Assembly: GCA_964446285.1 (NCBI GenBank)
Contig: CAYUNT010000077.1
Coordinates: 1 to 18,949, forward strand
Direction: 5' to 3'
DNA: 18,949 nt
Source: CAYUNT01 sp964446285
GTDB lineage: Bacteria; Sumerlaeota; Sumerlaeia; SLMS01; CAYUNT01
Below, piece by piece: positions 7,801 to 14,628 of the stretch. A model generated the notes under the pieces. That model did not search any database, was not told the DNA's origin, and saw only the letters and a list, made by a program, of their open reading frames with translations. Numbering within the stretch: the first letter of the stretch is position 1; each line of letters starts with the position of its first letter. The translations under genes and the position numbers were made by a program.

Positions 7801-10800
7801 TTCTCCGACCCGTCGGACATGGCGATCCTGGACGGGCAGACGGGCCATTCGGGCGGCCTTTTCGGCTACAACGAATTCCGCCAATATGCGGATGCCTATA
7901 ACCACGTGAACGCGGGCGGAACGCTGACAATGGCCAGCGCGCTCTACATCATGTCGAACACGCAAATCGCCAAGGCGCTGACGGTGCAAGGCGCGTCGCG
8001 CAATGGTGTCGTCGTTGCCCCTGGCGGCGAAGACGACAACCTCGACTCGATGTATGGCGGCACGTATCAGGTTGGATTCATCATTTCGGCCAGCAATGTG
8101 ACGATCCGCAACCTGACCATCGACGGACAGGCCAATCCGGCGCTTACCTCCGGAAAAAACAATTTCCGGGGCGGCATTTATCAGCACAACACAGGCGGCC
8201 CCTATAACGCCACGCAGGTGCAAGATGTGACGATCCGCCATACTTACCGGCGCGGTATTCAAATCTCGACCGCAGGCACGGGAGACGCCGTTACGGGATG
8301 TATCGTGGATGACGTAACAGTGGGCGAGGGCATCGCCACCTGGGGCCAGACAGATATTACCGGCAACACCGTCAACGCCATCGGGCGAAACGGCATCCAG
8401 TCCGTCTCGAACAACGGCCTCCTCAGCGGCAACAACGTCAGTGGCGTGGGCAACTTGGGCGTCGTCAATTATTACGGCGCACCCCAAATCACAAACAACA
8501 CGGTGGCTGATACGCTCTATTGCATCGCCACACGCGGCGACGCCACGATCACAGGAAACGTTATCACCAGCACCCGAGAAAACGGAGTGGGCATCTTCAG
8601 CGCGGGCGATGATTACCCGAACGGCAACCTCGTTACAATCCAGGGCAATATCGTGGGCGGATTGGCTAATGGCAGCATCGGAATGTTCCTGGTGAATATG
8701 GACAACGGCAGCCTGGTCGGCGGCCCGGCAATCGGCAATCCGAATACGATCAACGTAAATTCCCCCACAGTGGCCTCCTACGGCATGATCGTTGAGTGGA
8801 CTCCGATGGGATGCCAGACCACTATCCAGAACAACCGCATTAACGTCTCGGGCATCAATACGGGTATCCTCGTGTATCACAACGAAGACCCGACCAAGCC
8901 GACACTCCTTGTGGGCAACGAGATTATCGGAACCGCCATCACCGGAACCGCCCCCGGCGAGGGAACCGGCGTCCTTATCACGGATGAAGGCGATTTCGTC
9001 GGCGAAAGCGGCGGCGACACCTACGCCACACTCACCGGCAACGTCATCTCCGGCTTCACGCGCGGAATCGATCTCTACCGCAATGAATCCACGAATGCTT
9101 CGACACGCGATGTCGTCGTCACCATCGGCGGCGCGGCGCTGGCCGATAGCAACACAGTCACCGGATGCGAAACAGGCATCCGCGTCTTCGAGGTGGACAA
9201 CTCCGCCAACGGCGGATACCGAGGCGTGGCTTTCATCCAGGGCAATATGTTCGCTATATCGAACAACGGCGCCGGCATCGAAGTGGACGGCGGATTCGCC
9301 ACGATTACGCAAAACCGCCTCTCGGGAAACCAAACCGCCATCCGTGTAAAAAACACTGGCAGCATCTCCTCGGTTAGCGAAAACCTCATCGAGGATAGCA
9401 CGCAATCCGCCATCGAAGTGGCCTCTGGCTCCGCGGGGACCATTTCCAGCAACTCCTTCACGGGAGCGGCGCCGTTCCTCGTTCGCAATCTGGCGCCGGG
9501 CGTCGTGGACGCCTCCTCGAACTGGTGGGGGAGCGACCTCGGGGCAAACATCGCGCCGCGCATGATCGGCAGCGTGGATTATACGCCGTATTTCCACACG
9601 GGAATCGACGCACAAGGCGCAACGCTCGGATTCCAAGGCGATTACTCGATTCTGCACGCGATTGGTTCGAGCGCGCAGACGGGCGCAATGTCGCGCATCG
9701 AAGAAGCCGTGGCGCTCGTCCCCAGCGCCGGAACAGTCATTCTCGAAGCGGGCATCTTCGACGAATCCTCAGTGATTCAGAAGACCGTAACGATCACCGG
9801 CCGTGTGGCGGACCCGCCCGAAGCGGTGGTGCGCCCCTCGGTCAAACCGGCTACCAATTCAGTCATCGAAATTGGCGATACGACGAATGGTTCGCTTGTT
9901 ACGCCCAACGTAACGCTCGAATACGCGCGCATCGACTGCACATCGCTCCAGACGGTGCTGGGGGCGCAAGAGGCCCATCAGGCCCTCTACGTCCGCCCGG
10001 GCGCGCAGGCCGCCATCCGCCACTGCCTCTTCGCGATGACCGGCGACGCGCATTTCGGCAACCAGAACGCCGCCGCCGTCGTTACGCTCGATGCGAACGC
10101 CGATATTGAATCCAGCGAATTCCGCGATCTGCACAAGGCCGGGATTGTCGCCTACGATTCAGGAACCGTGAACATCCGCGGCAATGAATTCATCGGCACC
10201 AACCCCGTCGCTCTCGGCAAGCAATACAGCCAGAACGGCATCGAGATTCAGAACCTCAACGACCCGATCGCCACGGTCCAGGGTGAAATCACCGGCAACA
10301 CCTTCCTCGATTTCGGCCCGAGCGGCCCCGAAAACGCGGCAGTGGGATTGGCCAAGGTCGCCACAGACTACACCATCGGCTACTGCATCCTGATTTGGAA
10401 CACCATCTCGGGCGCCAGCACATTCACAGTGGCGGACAATATCTTCTCGAATGTCCAGGGATGCTTCCTCGATCTGCGCATCCTGCCTCCGGCCAATGCC
10501 GCGGCGCAGGCGATCAAGATCGGCGAGATTCTTACCAGCAACACGGTCGAAGGCGGGCGCTATATCGGCGAAGGTCCGCTCGATGAAGGCGTGGCCCTTT
10601 ACGCCCAGCGCTGCGACGACCCCAATTTCCTCAACCTCGTCATCTTCTCGTATGGCGGCTATAGCACAAACGAAGTCAATCTCGGCCCGGCCATGTTTGC
10701 GCTCAATTCGGACATGTCCGGCGCCGGCTTGCCCCTCACGCTGGTCGGAACCGAGGGCTTGGCGACCGTGCTCATCCCGAACGCCGCCTTGCCCGCCAAT

Positions 10801-11499
10801 ATCTCCGCGGGCACAAACGCGACTCTGACCCAGATTCCAACGGTGGCCGATCTGGCCGCGGCGCGCGCTGCCGGTCCGGGCGCCGGACCCATGCGCGTTC
10901 TGGGACCTGTGATTGCCACTGTCCGCACAGACGGCCTGAATGCCTCTGCCGGACGCCATCAATTCTATATCCAGGATGCCTCGGGCGCGGATGGGCAAAC
11001 GGCCATTCAGGTGGATGATCCCTCGTTTAATTTCTGCGAAACCTACGAGATCGGCGATGTCCTCGTGCGCATGGTTGGAACAGTGGACCAGACCACCTTC
11101 GCCACCACGGAAGGCCTTGTGCGCGCCTATGCCTTCGCGCCGCTGGGCGGGCCTTCACGCGCCGGAACCGCACCGCCGCCCGCGCCGATCGACGCCGCGC
11201 TCGCGCCCGACTTCGCCTCCATCGAGGGCGAGCTGGTTGTGCTCGATCCGGTGGACGTTAACGGAACGGGCTTCTTTGCCGCCGATACTTCGTATTCGAT
11301 CGTTCTTCCGACAGGCATTCCGCTGAATACCGTTCGCATTGAAGACGCCAGCGAATTGGTGGGCCGGGTGGTTCCCGGAAGCCCCTTTGGCCTGATCGGC
11401 GTGGCGGTTCGAATCGGGGCGCAGCGCCAGATTCAGCCCCGCATCAACGCCGACCTTATCCCGCCGACCAGCGTTTCTGACTGGCCACTGTGGGAATAA
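1873..11499 (+). CDS. Giant secreted surface protein: four beta-helices plus cadherin-like repeats (3208 aa)
   Basis: The start at 1873 gives a signal peptide MKRVFFAGLLGLALISRVYA. Rough domain order: 21-205, beta-rich domain with LYYTMDATYVYFLV, like sugar-binding surface modules; 217-746, right-handed parallel beta-helix ending NNYWGAASGPSGP; 765-893, beta module ending VSSFSIYA; 902-1035, cadherin-like; 1036-1372, three 112-113-residue cadherin/VCBS-like repeats with GDEDT and ADTDGSE; 1373-1511, another cadherin-like unit; 1517-1965, helix 2 with NNWWG; 2007-2575, helix 3 with NWWG; 2606-2940, helix 4; 2940-3208, beta-rich tail with an OB-fold-like stretch (HQFYIQDASG). Helix turns show NosD/PbH1-type repeats (GNTI, NNTI, GI). 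Such folds bind or cut polysaccharide or act as adhesins. I see no clear catalytic set, dockerin, transmembrane anchor or sorting motif, so the role and export route are unproven. It is transcribed alone. Confidence 0.9.
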   Translation: MKRVFFAGLLGLALISRVYALTPALNGSFDGAAIWGAPIATATDGIYWQTYELGSLYYTMDATYVYFLVTRNNADDWQYAAFALNVGAGGGPSDPWTRAVNYDHSNKPDYVFISQWNDSWAELRSWNGGTSSWDGAGVDKSADVWVAGDLKTMKIRIAKSALGNPAAIDVQCYQSGDQNFHGCFDSIPDGEAADQWDESLTPNTLNTYVTGLVASAFTVDVDDDYTTTTPGWGITAFSVIQPAVDIVDAGGTVNVRNGNYLAFNGVAVGAANMILISKPLTLQGESRAGVVIMPAAEDVGLIGQAFDGSYQHGILVKAHGVTIRGLTVDGSANNIARGGTLANHYNFRIGILNYDALNVYGNNLRIEDVGIHNIRRRGVSLYPQESTGHVVTNCEVSYVEYQQPIYTAGPATITHNTIHHASCGIAVIPSTSRPAGSTWVITHNILTDITATPTSYYGSPSGWLVNGIYFRNPNDDRTVIITDNQITMLDDGDNDLSFGMYIYNSDASSVIENNTFNLTSPNLIYGPAIYLAGCAGTTVRNNVMSMNGELHGIDLGRGGSGVPVPNVITGNTITSINSTSSSFPEGTGIFQTNNATYDWLGESQLNKDNQIYGNTISGFVRGIVVDGSTGGGNNCAASIAQGNRIDSCEIAIQVNGSKASATIDTCEIDSNTTGILADAGVVTVKYATILNNSWGVLARNDATVGIEKSLLYDNTDAALENRNPSLVVAAFNNYWGAASGPSGPGFIGSGDVVLGSVTATPWSYFAGETAADVAAGGGTVTIPAALNDRFTLHQVVIPGLNQDGLMRIVPPTDRHGVDNAAEFLLEGATLTGNATVTIQYDPATDLGGIGEEYMRVAKWNGSGWDVIFDTVVDQTLKTVSAKVSSFSIYAAIPDNSQPPAPNDPPVITAPASRTTTEDVAITFSGASRVSVADPDAASGMLQMRLRAVDGTLTLGNPGAVSIVSGTHPGSDFIIEGNLTDLNLAIDNLVYLPPLNFSGTGLNAATIFLTVDDEGNSGDGGPQIAMRQVLVNVVAKADVPLLALPPASGDEDTPIALPINASLADTDGSEVLTVLVNGVPAGASLSAGTDLGGGSWQLTQAQLPGLTLSPPPQSDVDFSLGVTATAREISNNDTASTSGLLAVTINAVADAPNLTVANASGDEDTAISLTISSSLVDTDGSESLLIILSDVPAGASLTAGTDQGGGVWHLAPAQLAGLQLIPPPNSDVDFTMTVTARATEAANNDQVDTVRTIDVVLNAVADMPILNVVSPATGDEDTTIPLSISAALADTDGSETLSITIGNVPPGVTLSSGTYMGSGLWSFDDAQLPGLYLTLVPNDFSDFTLLVAATATESANSDTATANASIFVDVNPVNDPTYVDLNGPYFAGTDWLAHYTQGGAAVSIVRPDNTISDVDSTQLTTMTLTILNPLDGAQEWLSATAGGGVTVSYTAPVLTLTGPAPFAAFEAVLATATYYDVAPSPTFEPARQIRVVAFDGQDEGVAATVTVRLWPNTSAKFLVFVDDDWASKAIGAPVLGLGGIPATIGDDAYARINDALVRVASGGTVFVAAGTYFENVLIPAGKALNLSGAKVTQAPSCDFYRGSLAEESVIEGGSWAPLTVGVRFDWPGPPNSVPSARVDGFTIRNFDIGICAEEPAAEAFLLNGVTIANNIIEHCGDPLPPGGGANDGQWHDSGMGMRLLGADNCVIEQNVVRYCQRGIHIGPSSAAYNATAENNLINLNCIHDNERYGIGGFGLAASGLHFDSNQITHNTIYKNADRGIAITGATHSNNQITDNTILNNTGDGIQISGASGGSILRNNIRNNAFTDQTLSSPGTDPNTGFGSRTARGGIVLLSTDGACSNITIEGNTIRENGRIGAGFAYWTGTTQKTSCDGVYIAAGSGAGVVLHNNKFSINEEWAIQCDNASVTLDATNNWWGTLSWYGYESVAGIKDRYFGQATWEPWKTEDLLTSLNKPDATFSDPSDMAILDGQTGHSGGLFGYNEFRQYADAYNHVNAGGTLTMASALYIMSNTQIAKALTVQGASRNGVVVAPGGEDDNLDSMYGGTYQVGFIISASNVTIRNLTIDGQANPALTSGKNNFRGGIYQHNTGGPYNATQVQDVTIRHTYRRGIQISTAGTGDAVTGCIVDDVTVGEGIATWGQTDITGNTVNAIGRNGIQSVSNNGLLSGNNVSGVGNLGVVNYYGAPQITNNTVADTLYCIATRGDATITGNVITSTRENGVGIFSAGDDYPNGNLVTIQGNIVGGLANGSIGMFLVNMDNGSLVGGPAIGNPNTINVNSPTVASYGMIVEWTPMGCQTTIQNNRINVSGINTGILVYHNEDPTKPTLLVGNEIIGTAITGTAPGEGTGVLITDEGDFVGESGGDTYATLTGNVISGFTRGIDLYRNESTNASTRDVVVTIGGAALADSNTVTGCETGIRVFEVDNSANGGYRGVAFIQGNMFAISNNGAGIEVDGGFATITQNRLSGNQTAIRVKNTGSISSVSENLIEDSTQSAIEVASGSAGTISSNSFTGAAPFLVRNLAPGVVDASSNWWGSDLGANIAPRMIGSVDYTPYFHTGIDAQGATLGFQGDYSILHAIGSSAQTGAMSRIEEAVALVPSAGTVILEAGIFDESSVIQKTVTITGRVADPPEAVVRPSVKPATNSVIEIGDTTNGSLVTPNVTLEYARIDCTSLQTVLGAQEAHQALYVRPGAQAAIRHCLFAMTGDAHFGNQNAAAVVTLDANADIESSEFRDLHKAGIVAYDSGTVNIRGNEFIGTNPVALGKQYSQNGIEIQNLNDPIATVQGEITGNTFLDFGPSGPENAAVGLAKVATDYTIGYCILIWNTISGASTFTVADNIFSNVQGCFLDLRILPPANAAAQAIKIGEILTSNTVEGGRYIGEGPLDEGVALYAQRCDDPNFLNLVIFSYGGYSTNEVNLGPAMFALNSDMSGAGLPLTLVGTEGLATVLIPNAALPANISAGTNATLTQIPTVADLAAARAAGPGAGPMRVLGPVIATVRTDGLNASAGRHQFYIQDASGADGQTAIQVDDPSFNFCETYEIGDVLVRMVGTVDQTTFATTEGLVRAYAFAPLGGPSRAGTAPPPAPIDAALAPDFASIEGELVVLDPVDVNGTGFFAADTSYSIVLPTGIPLNTVRIEDASELVGRVVPGSPFGLIGVAVRIGAQRQIQPRINADLIPPTSVSDWPLWE
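4978..5988 (+). repeat. Three tandem cadherin/VCBS-like repeats within the giant gene
   Basis: Units lie at 4978-5313 (112 aa), 5314-5649 (112 aa) and 5650-5988 (113 aa). Each begins AD(V/A/M)P and shares GDEDT, a DTDGSE loop, VP(A/P)G, a GT..G(G/S)G.W segment, (A)QL.GL.L, and (S)DF near the end. Acidic DTDGSE-type loops in this family are usually Ca-binding. The units differ at many positions and at most third codon bases, so the duplication is old. Confidence 0.85.
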
Positions 11500-11633
11500 G
11501 TCTATTCTTCTGCAATTCCGTGGAATTCCAGGCCGCTTCGGCATTCGAATGGGCGCGAATACCGTGACGGTTTTCGGAGCCGCGCCTATATATATCGTGC
11601 GGCTGTCAGGAAGCGGAGCAAGGAACCCCGCGC

Positions 11634-11665
11634 TTGACAGGCCGCCAGCCACTTGCCACTATTCT
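11634..11665 (+). promoter_or_regulatory. Possible promoter for the 38-aa ORF and 450-aa gene
   Basis: A perfect TTGACA (11634-11639) is followed by TATTCT (11660-11665). The 20-bp spacing is longer than the usual 16-18, so the -10 choice is uncertain. The context fits a transcript starting near 11672, just before the GGGGGAGGG ribosome site. Confidence 0.3.
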
Positions 11666-11695
11666 CCTAGGGAAAATTCTTGGGGGAGGGCTTTG

Positions 11696-11812
11696 ATGGT
11701 TTTCTGGTTGAAACGGCCACAAGTTTGGAGCAGCAATGGCGCCCGTTGCGCGGAGCCATGTGGAAATGTGGCTTTTTCACGCACGCCGGGGGTATGCGAA
11801 GCGAACGCCTGA
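11696..11812 (+). CDS. Possible small protein or leader peptide, 38 aa
   Basis: ATG at 11696 sits 6 nt after GGAGG (11685-11689), within a GGGGGAGGG tract. The product reads MVFWLKRPQVWSSNGARCAE then PCGNVAFSRTPGVCEANA, with three Cys. The stop TGA is at 11810-11812, 75 bp before the next gene. The strong ribosome site and the place just after a possible promoter favour translation, perhaps as a leader peptide. It matches no family I know, and chance remains likely. Confidence 0.35.
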   Translation: MVFWLKRPQVWSSNGARCAEPCGNVAFSRTPGVCEANA

Positions 11813-11887
11813 TCGCTCAGTCGCGCCTGCCAGCAAGCAATCAGCCCTTTCCTTTGGATGATCCGGACAACCAGCAAGGAAGAACGA

Positions 11888-13240
11888 ATGATACTGGGGA
11901 GACGCAAAAAGAACAAATCCGATGGGGATGCGGCGCCTCCAGCCGCGGGACGCGAAAAGAAACGGCTGGAGCGCGCTGAAGAAGATTACCTGAAACGGCT
12001 TTCCGATTCCATCCGCCAGGGCGATCCGTATGTGCGCCGCCCTCCGACTCCGCCGCCCGAGGCTTCCTCGCCATTTCTTGTGCCACCCGCGGCCCCGCAG
12101 CCGCAGTCTCCAGCGCAGGCTTTTGCTCGCGAAGTTTCCGCGCCTCCGAGGGCTGTTTCCGCCCCGGGGCGTCCGACGCCCAATCCGATCCGTCCCGCTG
12201 TTCCGAATGGAAAGCCCGATGCGCTAACGCCTTCGCCTTCCGGCCCGGCCATGCAGGAAATCCTCAGTGAACTCGAGGGAATCCCGCAGGCGTCGCTGGA
12301 AAAGGTGATTCGCCCCGTAGCGCCGCCCACGCCGCCTCCCGCGCCCCGCGCACCGGCCACGCCGCCTCCCAAGGCCGTCGTTTCCGCCCCCAAGGAGCAG
12401 GATGCGTCTTTTGAAACTGGGGCGATTCTTTCGCTCGAAGACGGCACCATTGGAATTTACAAGCAGCCGGTGAAGGGCAAGGAATACGAAATCGTTTATA
12501 TGCTGCGCCCAAGCGGGCGCGCCGTGCCCGAGGGCATCGCGCTTTACGCCTATAAAATCGAGCAAATCGGGACTTTGCCGCCGGATATACTCGATCGCAT
12601 AGCGCGCACGCTGCGCTGGGAACGCGACGCCATTGTTTATCATCTCAACTCATTTGATCTGGCCTCGCGCATTCCAATCGGGCGCCAGGATTCGGATTCC
12701 GACACAACGCCGCCTTGGGCCCAGGTTTCCGCTGGGCCTCCCATACTCGATGCGCCGCGGAATCACAGCCGCGGAGCAGCGGGAGGAATGGGAGGCGCCG
12801 CGGTTCCTCCGGCCGCCGGTTCGCCGTCTGCTTCTTCGCCTTCGCAGCCGCGCGCGTATGCCAATGGGTCATCCGCGCCCCTGGGGTCGGCGCGCGCCAA
12901 TGGATACGCCTCCGCGTCCTCTGCTTCCGCATCAGTGGCGCCGCGCGCCAATGCCAACGGATCCTCCGCGCCTCAGATGAACGGCACGAATGGAGACGGC
13001 CAGCTGGTTCGCGGACGCCGGTTGCGGGTGTCGTTCGGACCCGGAAAGAGCTGGGAGGCCATTTACTGGGGCCGCGATCTGCTGGGCGCTATTCTTGCGC
13101 ATCGAACCCACGCCCAATGGTCGCTCATGCATCTTGATCTCGACCGGTTCAAGGACTCGCTGGACTATGGCGAGATATTGAATTCGGACGACATCGCGGC
13201 CATCCAGCGCGAGATTCTCACCAGCCAGGAATCCGCCTGA
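11888..13240 (+). CDS. Pro/Ala-rich cytoplasmic protein of unknown function (450 aa)
   Basis: The start at 11888 follows AAGGAAG (11876-11882) at 5 nt; an in-frame ATG ten codons upstream has a worse context. There is no signal peptide or membrane segment. The N-terminus is basic (MILGRRKKNK), followed by a charged helix (GREKKRLERAEEDYLKRL, 21-38). Residues 50-115 and 143-170 are Pro-rich linkers. A short helix, MQEILSELEGIPQASLEKVI, covers 122-141. Residues 174-268 form a folded-looking block (GAILSLEDGTIGIYKQP ... IVYMLRPSGR ... LPPDILDRIARTLRWERDAIVYHL). Residues 290-372 are a Ser/Ala/Asn/Gly linker with ANGSSAP copies. A final block, 374-446, has GRRLRVSFGPGKSWEAIYWG and ends in a helix. 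I recognise no family. The layout suggests a scaffold or adaptor with two globular modules, which is inference. Confidence 0.8.
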   Translation: MILGRRKKNKSDGDAAPPAAGREKKRLERAEEDYLKRLSDSIRQGDPYVRRPPTPPPEASSPFLVPPAAPQPQSPAQAFAREVSAPPRAVSAPGRPTPNPIRPAVPNGKPDALTPSPSGPAMQEILSELEGIPQASLEKVIRPVAPPTPPPAPRAPATPPPKAVVSAPKEQDASFETGAILSLEDGTIGIYKQPVKGKEYEIVYMLRPSGRAVPEGIALYAYKIEQIGTLPPDILDRIARTLRWERDAIVYHLNSFDLASRIPIGRQDSDSDTTPPWAQVSAGPPILDAPRNHSRGAAGGMGGAAVPPAAGSPSASSPSQPRAYANGSSAPLGSARANGYASASSASASVAPRANANGSSAPQMNGTNGDGQLVRGRRLRVSFGPGKSWEAIYWGRDLLGAILAHRTHAQWSLMHLDLDRFKDSLDYGEILNSDDIAAIQREILTSQESA

Positions 13241-13276
13241 ACCTTTCAAAAGATAAAGCCGAAGATATAAAAAGCG

Positions 13277-13308
13277 AAGCGCCCGGAGGAGAAATCCCCC
13301 GGGCGCTT
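13277..13308 (-). terminator. Intrinsic terminator for the minus-strand secreted protein gene
   Basis: AAGCGCCCGG (13277-13286) and CCGGGCGCTT (13299-13308) form a perfect 10-bp stem. On the minus strand the stem is followed by CGCTTTTTATAT, a U-tract a few bases later. The plus-strand side is followed by GCGTTATG with no T run. It therefore mainly ends the gene at 13342-14205, though the hairpin also sits between convergent genes. Confidence 0.8.
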
Positions 13309-13341
13309 GCGTTATGAGCCCCGTAACTCTAAATTGCGATC

Positions 13342-14205
13342 TTAGAAAAGGGTCCAATCGTTGACAGCCGAACCCGGCCCATCATACTTCACATAGTCGT
13401 AAATGATGCCAACAGTGGCGGCCGGGGCGGAAAGAGAAGTGAAAGGATCGTCAACGAGCAGAGCGCCCTGTCCAGCGGGGACCGGAGTGGTGTCGAGGTA
13501 GTTCACAACGGTCACGTCATCGATGATCACGCGAATCTGGGTACCGCCGGTCACGTCTTCGGCTTCGAGGCGGACCTTCACCCAGGTGTTCATCGCCGTA
13601 ACCTGCGGATCCTTGATGGCGCGAGACTCGTTGGGGGAGGTCAGGCTTCCCGCAACAACGCCACCCGAGCCAACAATGGAGTAATAGCGGCCCAGCAATT
13701 CGGTGGAACCGCCCGAGAGCCTTTTATTGAAGTTGAAATAGTTGCCATAGGTTCCGCTTGTGTCTGTTCGCCAGTCAATCCAATAGCCGCTCGCCAACAA
13801 GCTGTTGGCAGGGCCGGATGCGCGGACGGCGACGCCGCCAAACACCGTGGTACCGCCGGTGCAGTTGGTTGACAGATAAGGGCACATGATCGTTTCTACG
13901 GCCTGCGTCGTGTCGGTGGCATTTCCGAGCAGGAGATAACTGGTGGAAAGAGCGCCAGCAGACTCATTGGTCGTCAGGAAGAAACCGGTGCCATCGCCGC
14001 CTGTTGGGATTGGAAGGGCTGGAACAGCGGAGGTTGTGTAGTTGAAGTTGAGGTTCGCTGTAAAATCGCCTGCGGGGGCTTGAGCCGGGGTTGTGGTGAC
14101 GCCGCCGCTTCCGTTGAAATTGTCACGAAGGATCTGTGACCACTGGGCGCTTGCCAGACTGGGCAGAATGGCAAGTGCGAGAACCGCATAAAGTAGCTTC
14201 TTCAT
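13342..14205 (-). CDS. Small secreted protein with a lectin/jelly-roll-like body (287 aa)
   Basis: The start at 14205 has a signal peptide, MKKLLYAVLALAILPSLASA, with cleavage expected before QWSQ. An AAGGAG lies 8 nt upstream (14219 to 14214 on the minus strand). Residues 22-287 are a beta-rich domain that starts RDNFNGSGG, as concanavalin-A-like jelly-roll domains often do. It continues with FGGVAVRASG, YWIDWRTDTSGTYGNYFNFNK, WVKVRLEAEDVTGGTQIRVIIDD and VGIIYDYVKYDGPG. That order, with the 'wvkvrl' strand and a closing 'yDyvky' strand, resembles LamG or DUF1080-type folds. C108 and C115 may form a disulphide. No catalytic set is visible, so a sugar-binding or structural exported protein is likely. 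It is a single-gene unit closed by the terminator at 13277-13308. Confidence 0.8.
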   Translation of the reverse strand: MKKLLYAVLALAILPSLASAQWSQILRDNFNGSGGVTTTPAQAPAGDFTANLNFNYTTSAVPALPIPTGGDGTGFFLTTNESAGALSTSYLLLGNATDTTQAVETIMCPYLSTNCTGGTTVFGGVAVRASGPANSLLASGYWIDWRTDTSGTYGNYFNFNKRLSGGSTELLGRYYSIVGSGGVVAGSLTSPNESRAIKDPQVTAMNTWVKVRLEAEDVTGGTQIRVIIDDVTVVNYLDTTPVPAGQGALLVDDPFTSLSAPAATVGIIYDYVKYDGPGSAVNDWTLF

Positions 14206-14625
14206 TACCTTTTCTCCTTTGCTCGGGAAAATAATGGATTTGCCTGTCGTCCTGGAAATAGATGCCTTTTCCAAGCTCAGACAACGATCAGCAAACTTTA
14301 TCGCATGGAGAGAAGTCAATACTAGTTTTTAATCTATCTTGGGGAGCCTGCAAAAATGCAACTTATTCATAATCAAGGGTGTGTGCGGGACAATGGACAA
14401 AATATACCCCACGCGACGTGCCCTTTGCGCAACGTTGTTACGGAATTTTCACACGCCGTTCTTTGGAATGGCGACGGGAAGGTATTGAGACTGGCCTTGC
14501 GAGAGATATTTTGCTCCCTGCGAAGCAGATAGTTTGGGATCGCGAGGCTCCGCACTCGCGCATCTCACCATTTTTCTCTTTCTCACAACTCACTTTCTCA
14601 CAACTCACAACCCACAACCCACAAC
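14206..14625. other. Spacer between the secreted protein gene and the kinase gene
   Basis: It holds the ribosome site of the minus-strand gene at 14205, one copy of the 27-bp hairpin repeat (14535-14561) and the start of a tandem array (14579-14628). A TTGACT lies on the minus strand at 14319-14314, but no good -10 is correctly spaced. Short frames on both strands have no ribosome site and are not believed. Confidence 0.6.
14535..14561 (+). repeat. 27-bp hairpin repeat, copy 1
   Basis: This is an exact reverse complement of 16185-16211. The core CGCGAGGCTCCGCACTCGCG folds as GCGAG / CTCGC around GCTCCGCA. The pair brackets the kinase gene. Confidence 0.85.
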
Positions 14626-14628
14626 TCA
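14579..14628 (+). repeat. Tandem array abutting the kinase stop codon
   Basis: Two 15-bp units TTTCTCACAACTCAC (14579-14593 and 14594-14608) are followed by AACCCAC, AACCCAC and AACTCAT (7-bp units, 14609-14629). The last unit supplies the TGA of the kinase (14626-14628, minus strand). A related GCAACTCACTTTCCC occurs at about 1466-1480. Confidence 0.8.

Larger units (their letters stand above)
11500..11887 (+). other. Spacer between the giant gene and the 450-aa gene
   Basis: No convincing terminator follows the giant gene; AATTCC/GGAATT (11515-11528) and AGCCGC/GCGGCT (11578-11583 with 11599-11604) lack a T-tract. A TTGACA hexamer at 11634 may start a new transcript that carries a possible 38-aa ORF and then the 450-aa gene. 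Confidence 0.5.

Noticed and set aside
7642..9657. 671-codon open frame on the minus strand inside the giant gene
   Set aside because: Same reason as the 601-codon frame: it mirrors beta-helix 3, with no start signal or domain.
13277..13308. Terminator for the plus-strand 450-aa gene
   Set aside because: The plus-strand side has no T-tract; the hairpin fits the minus-strand gene.
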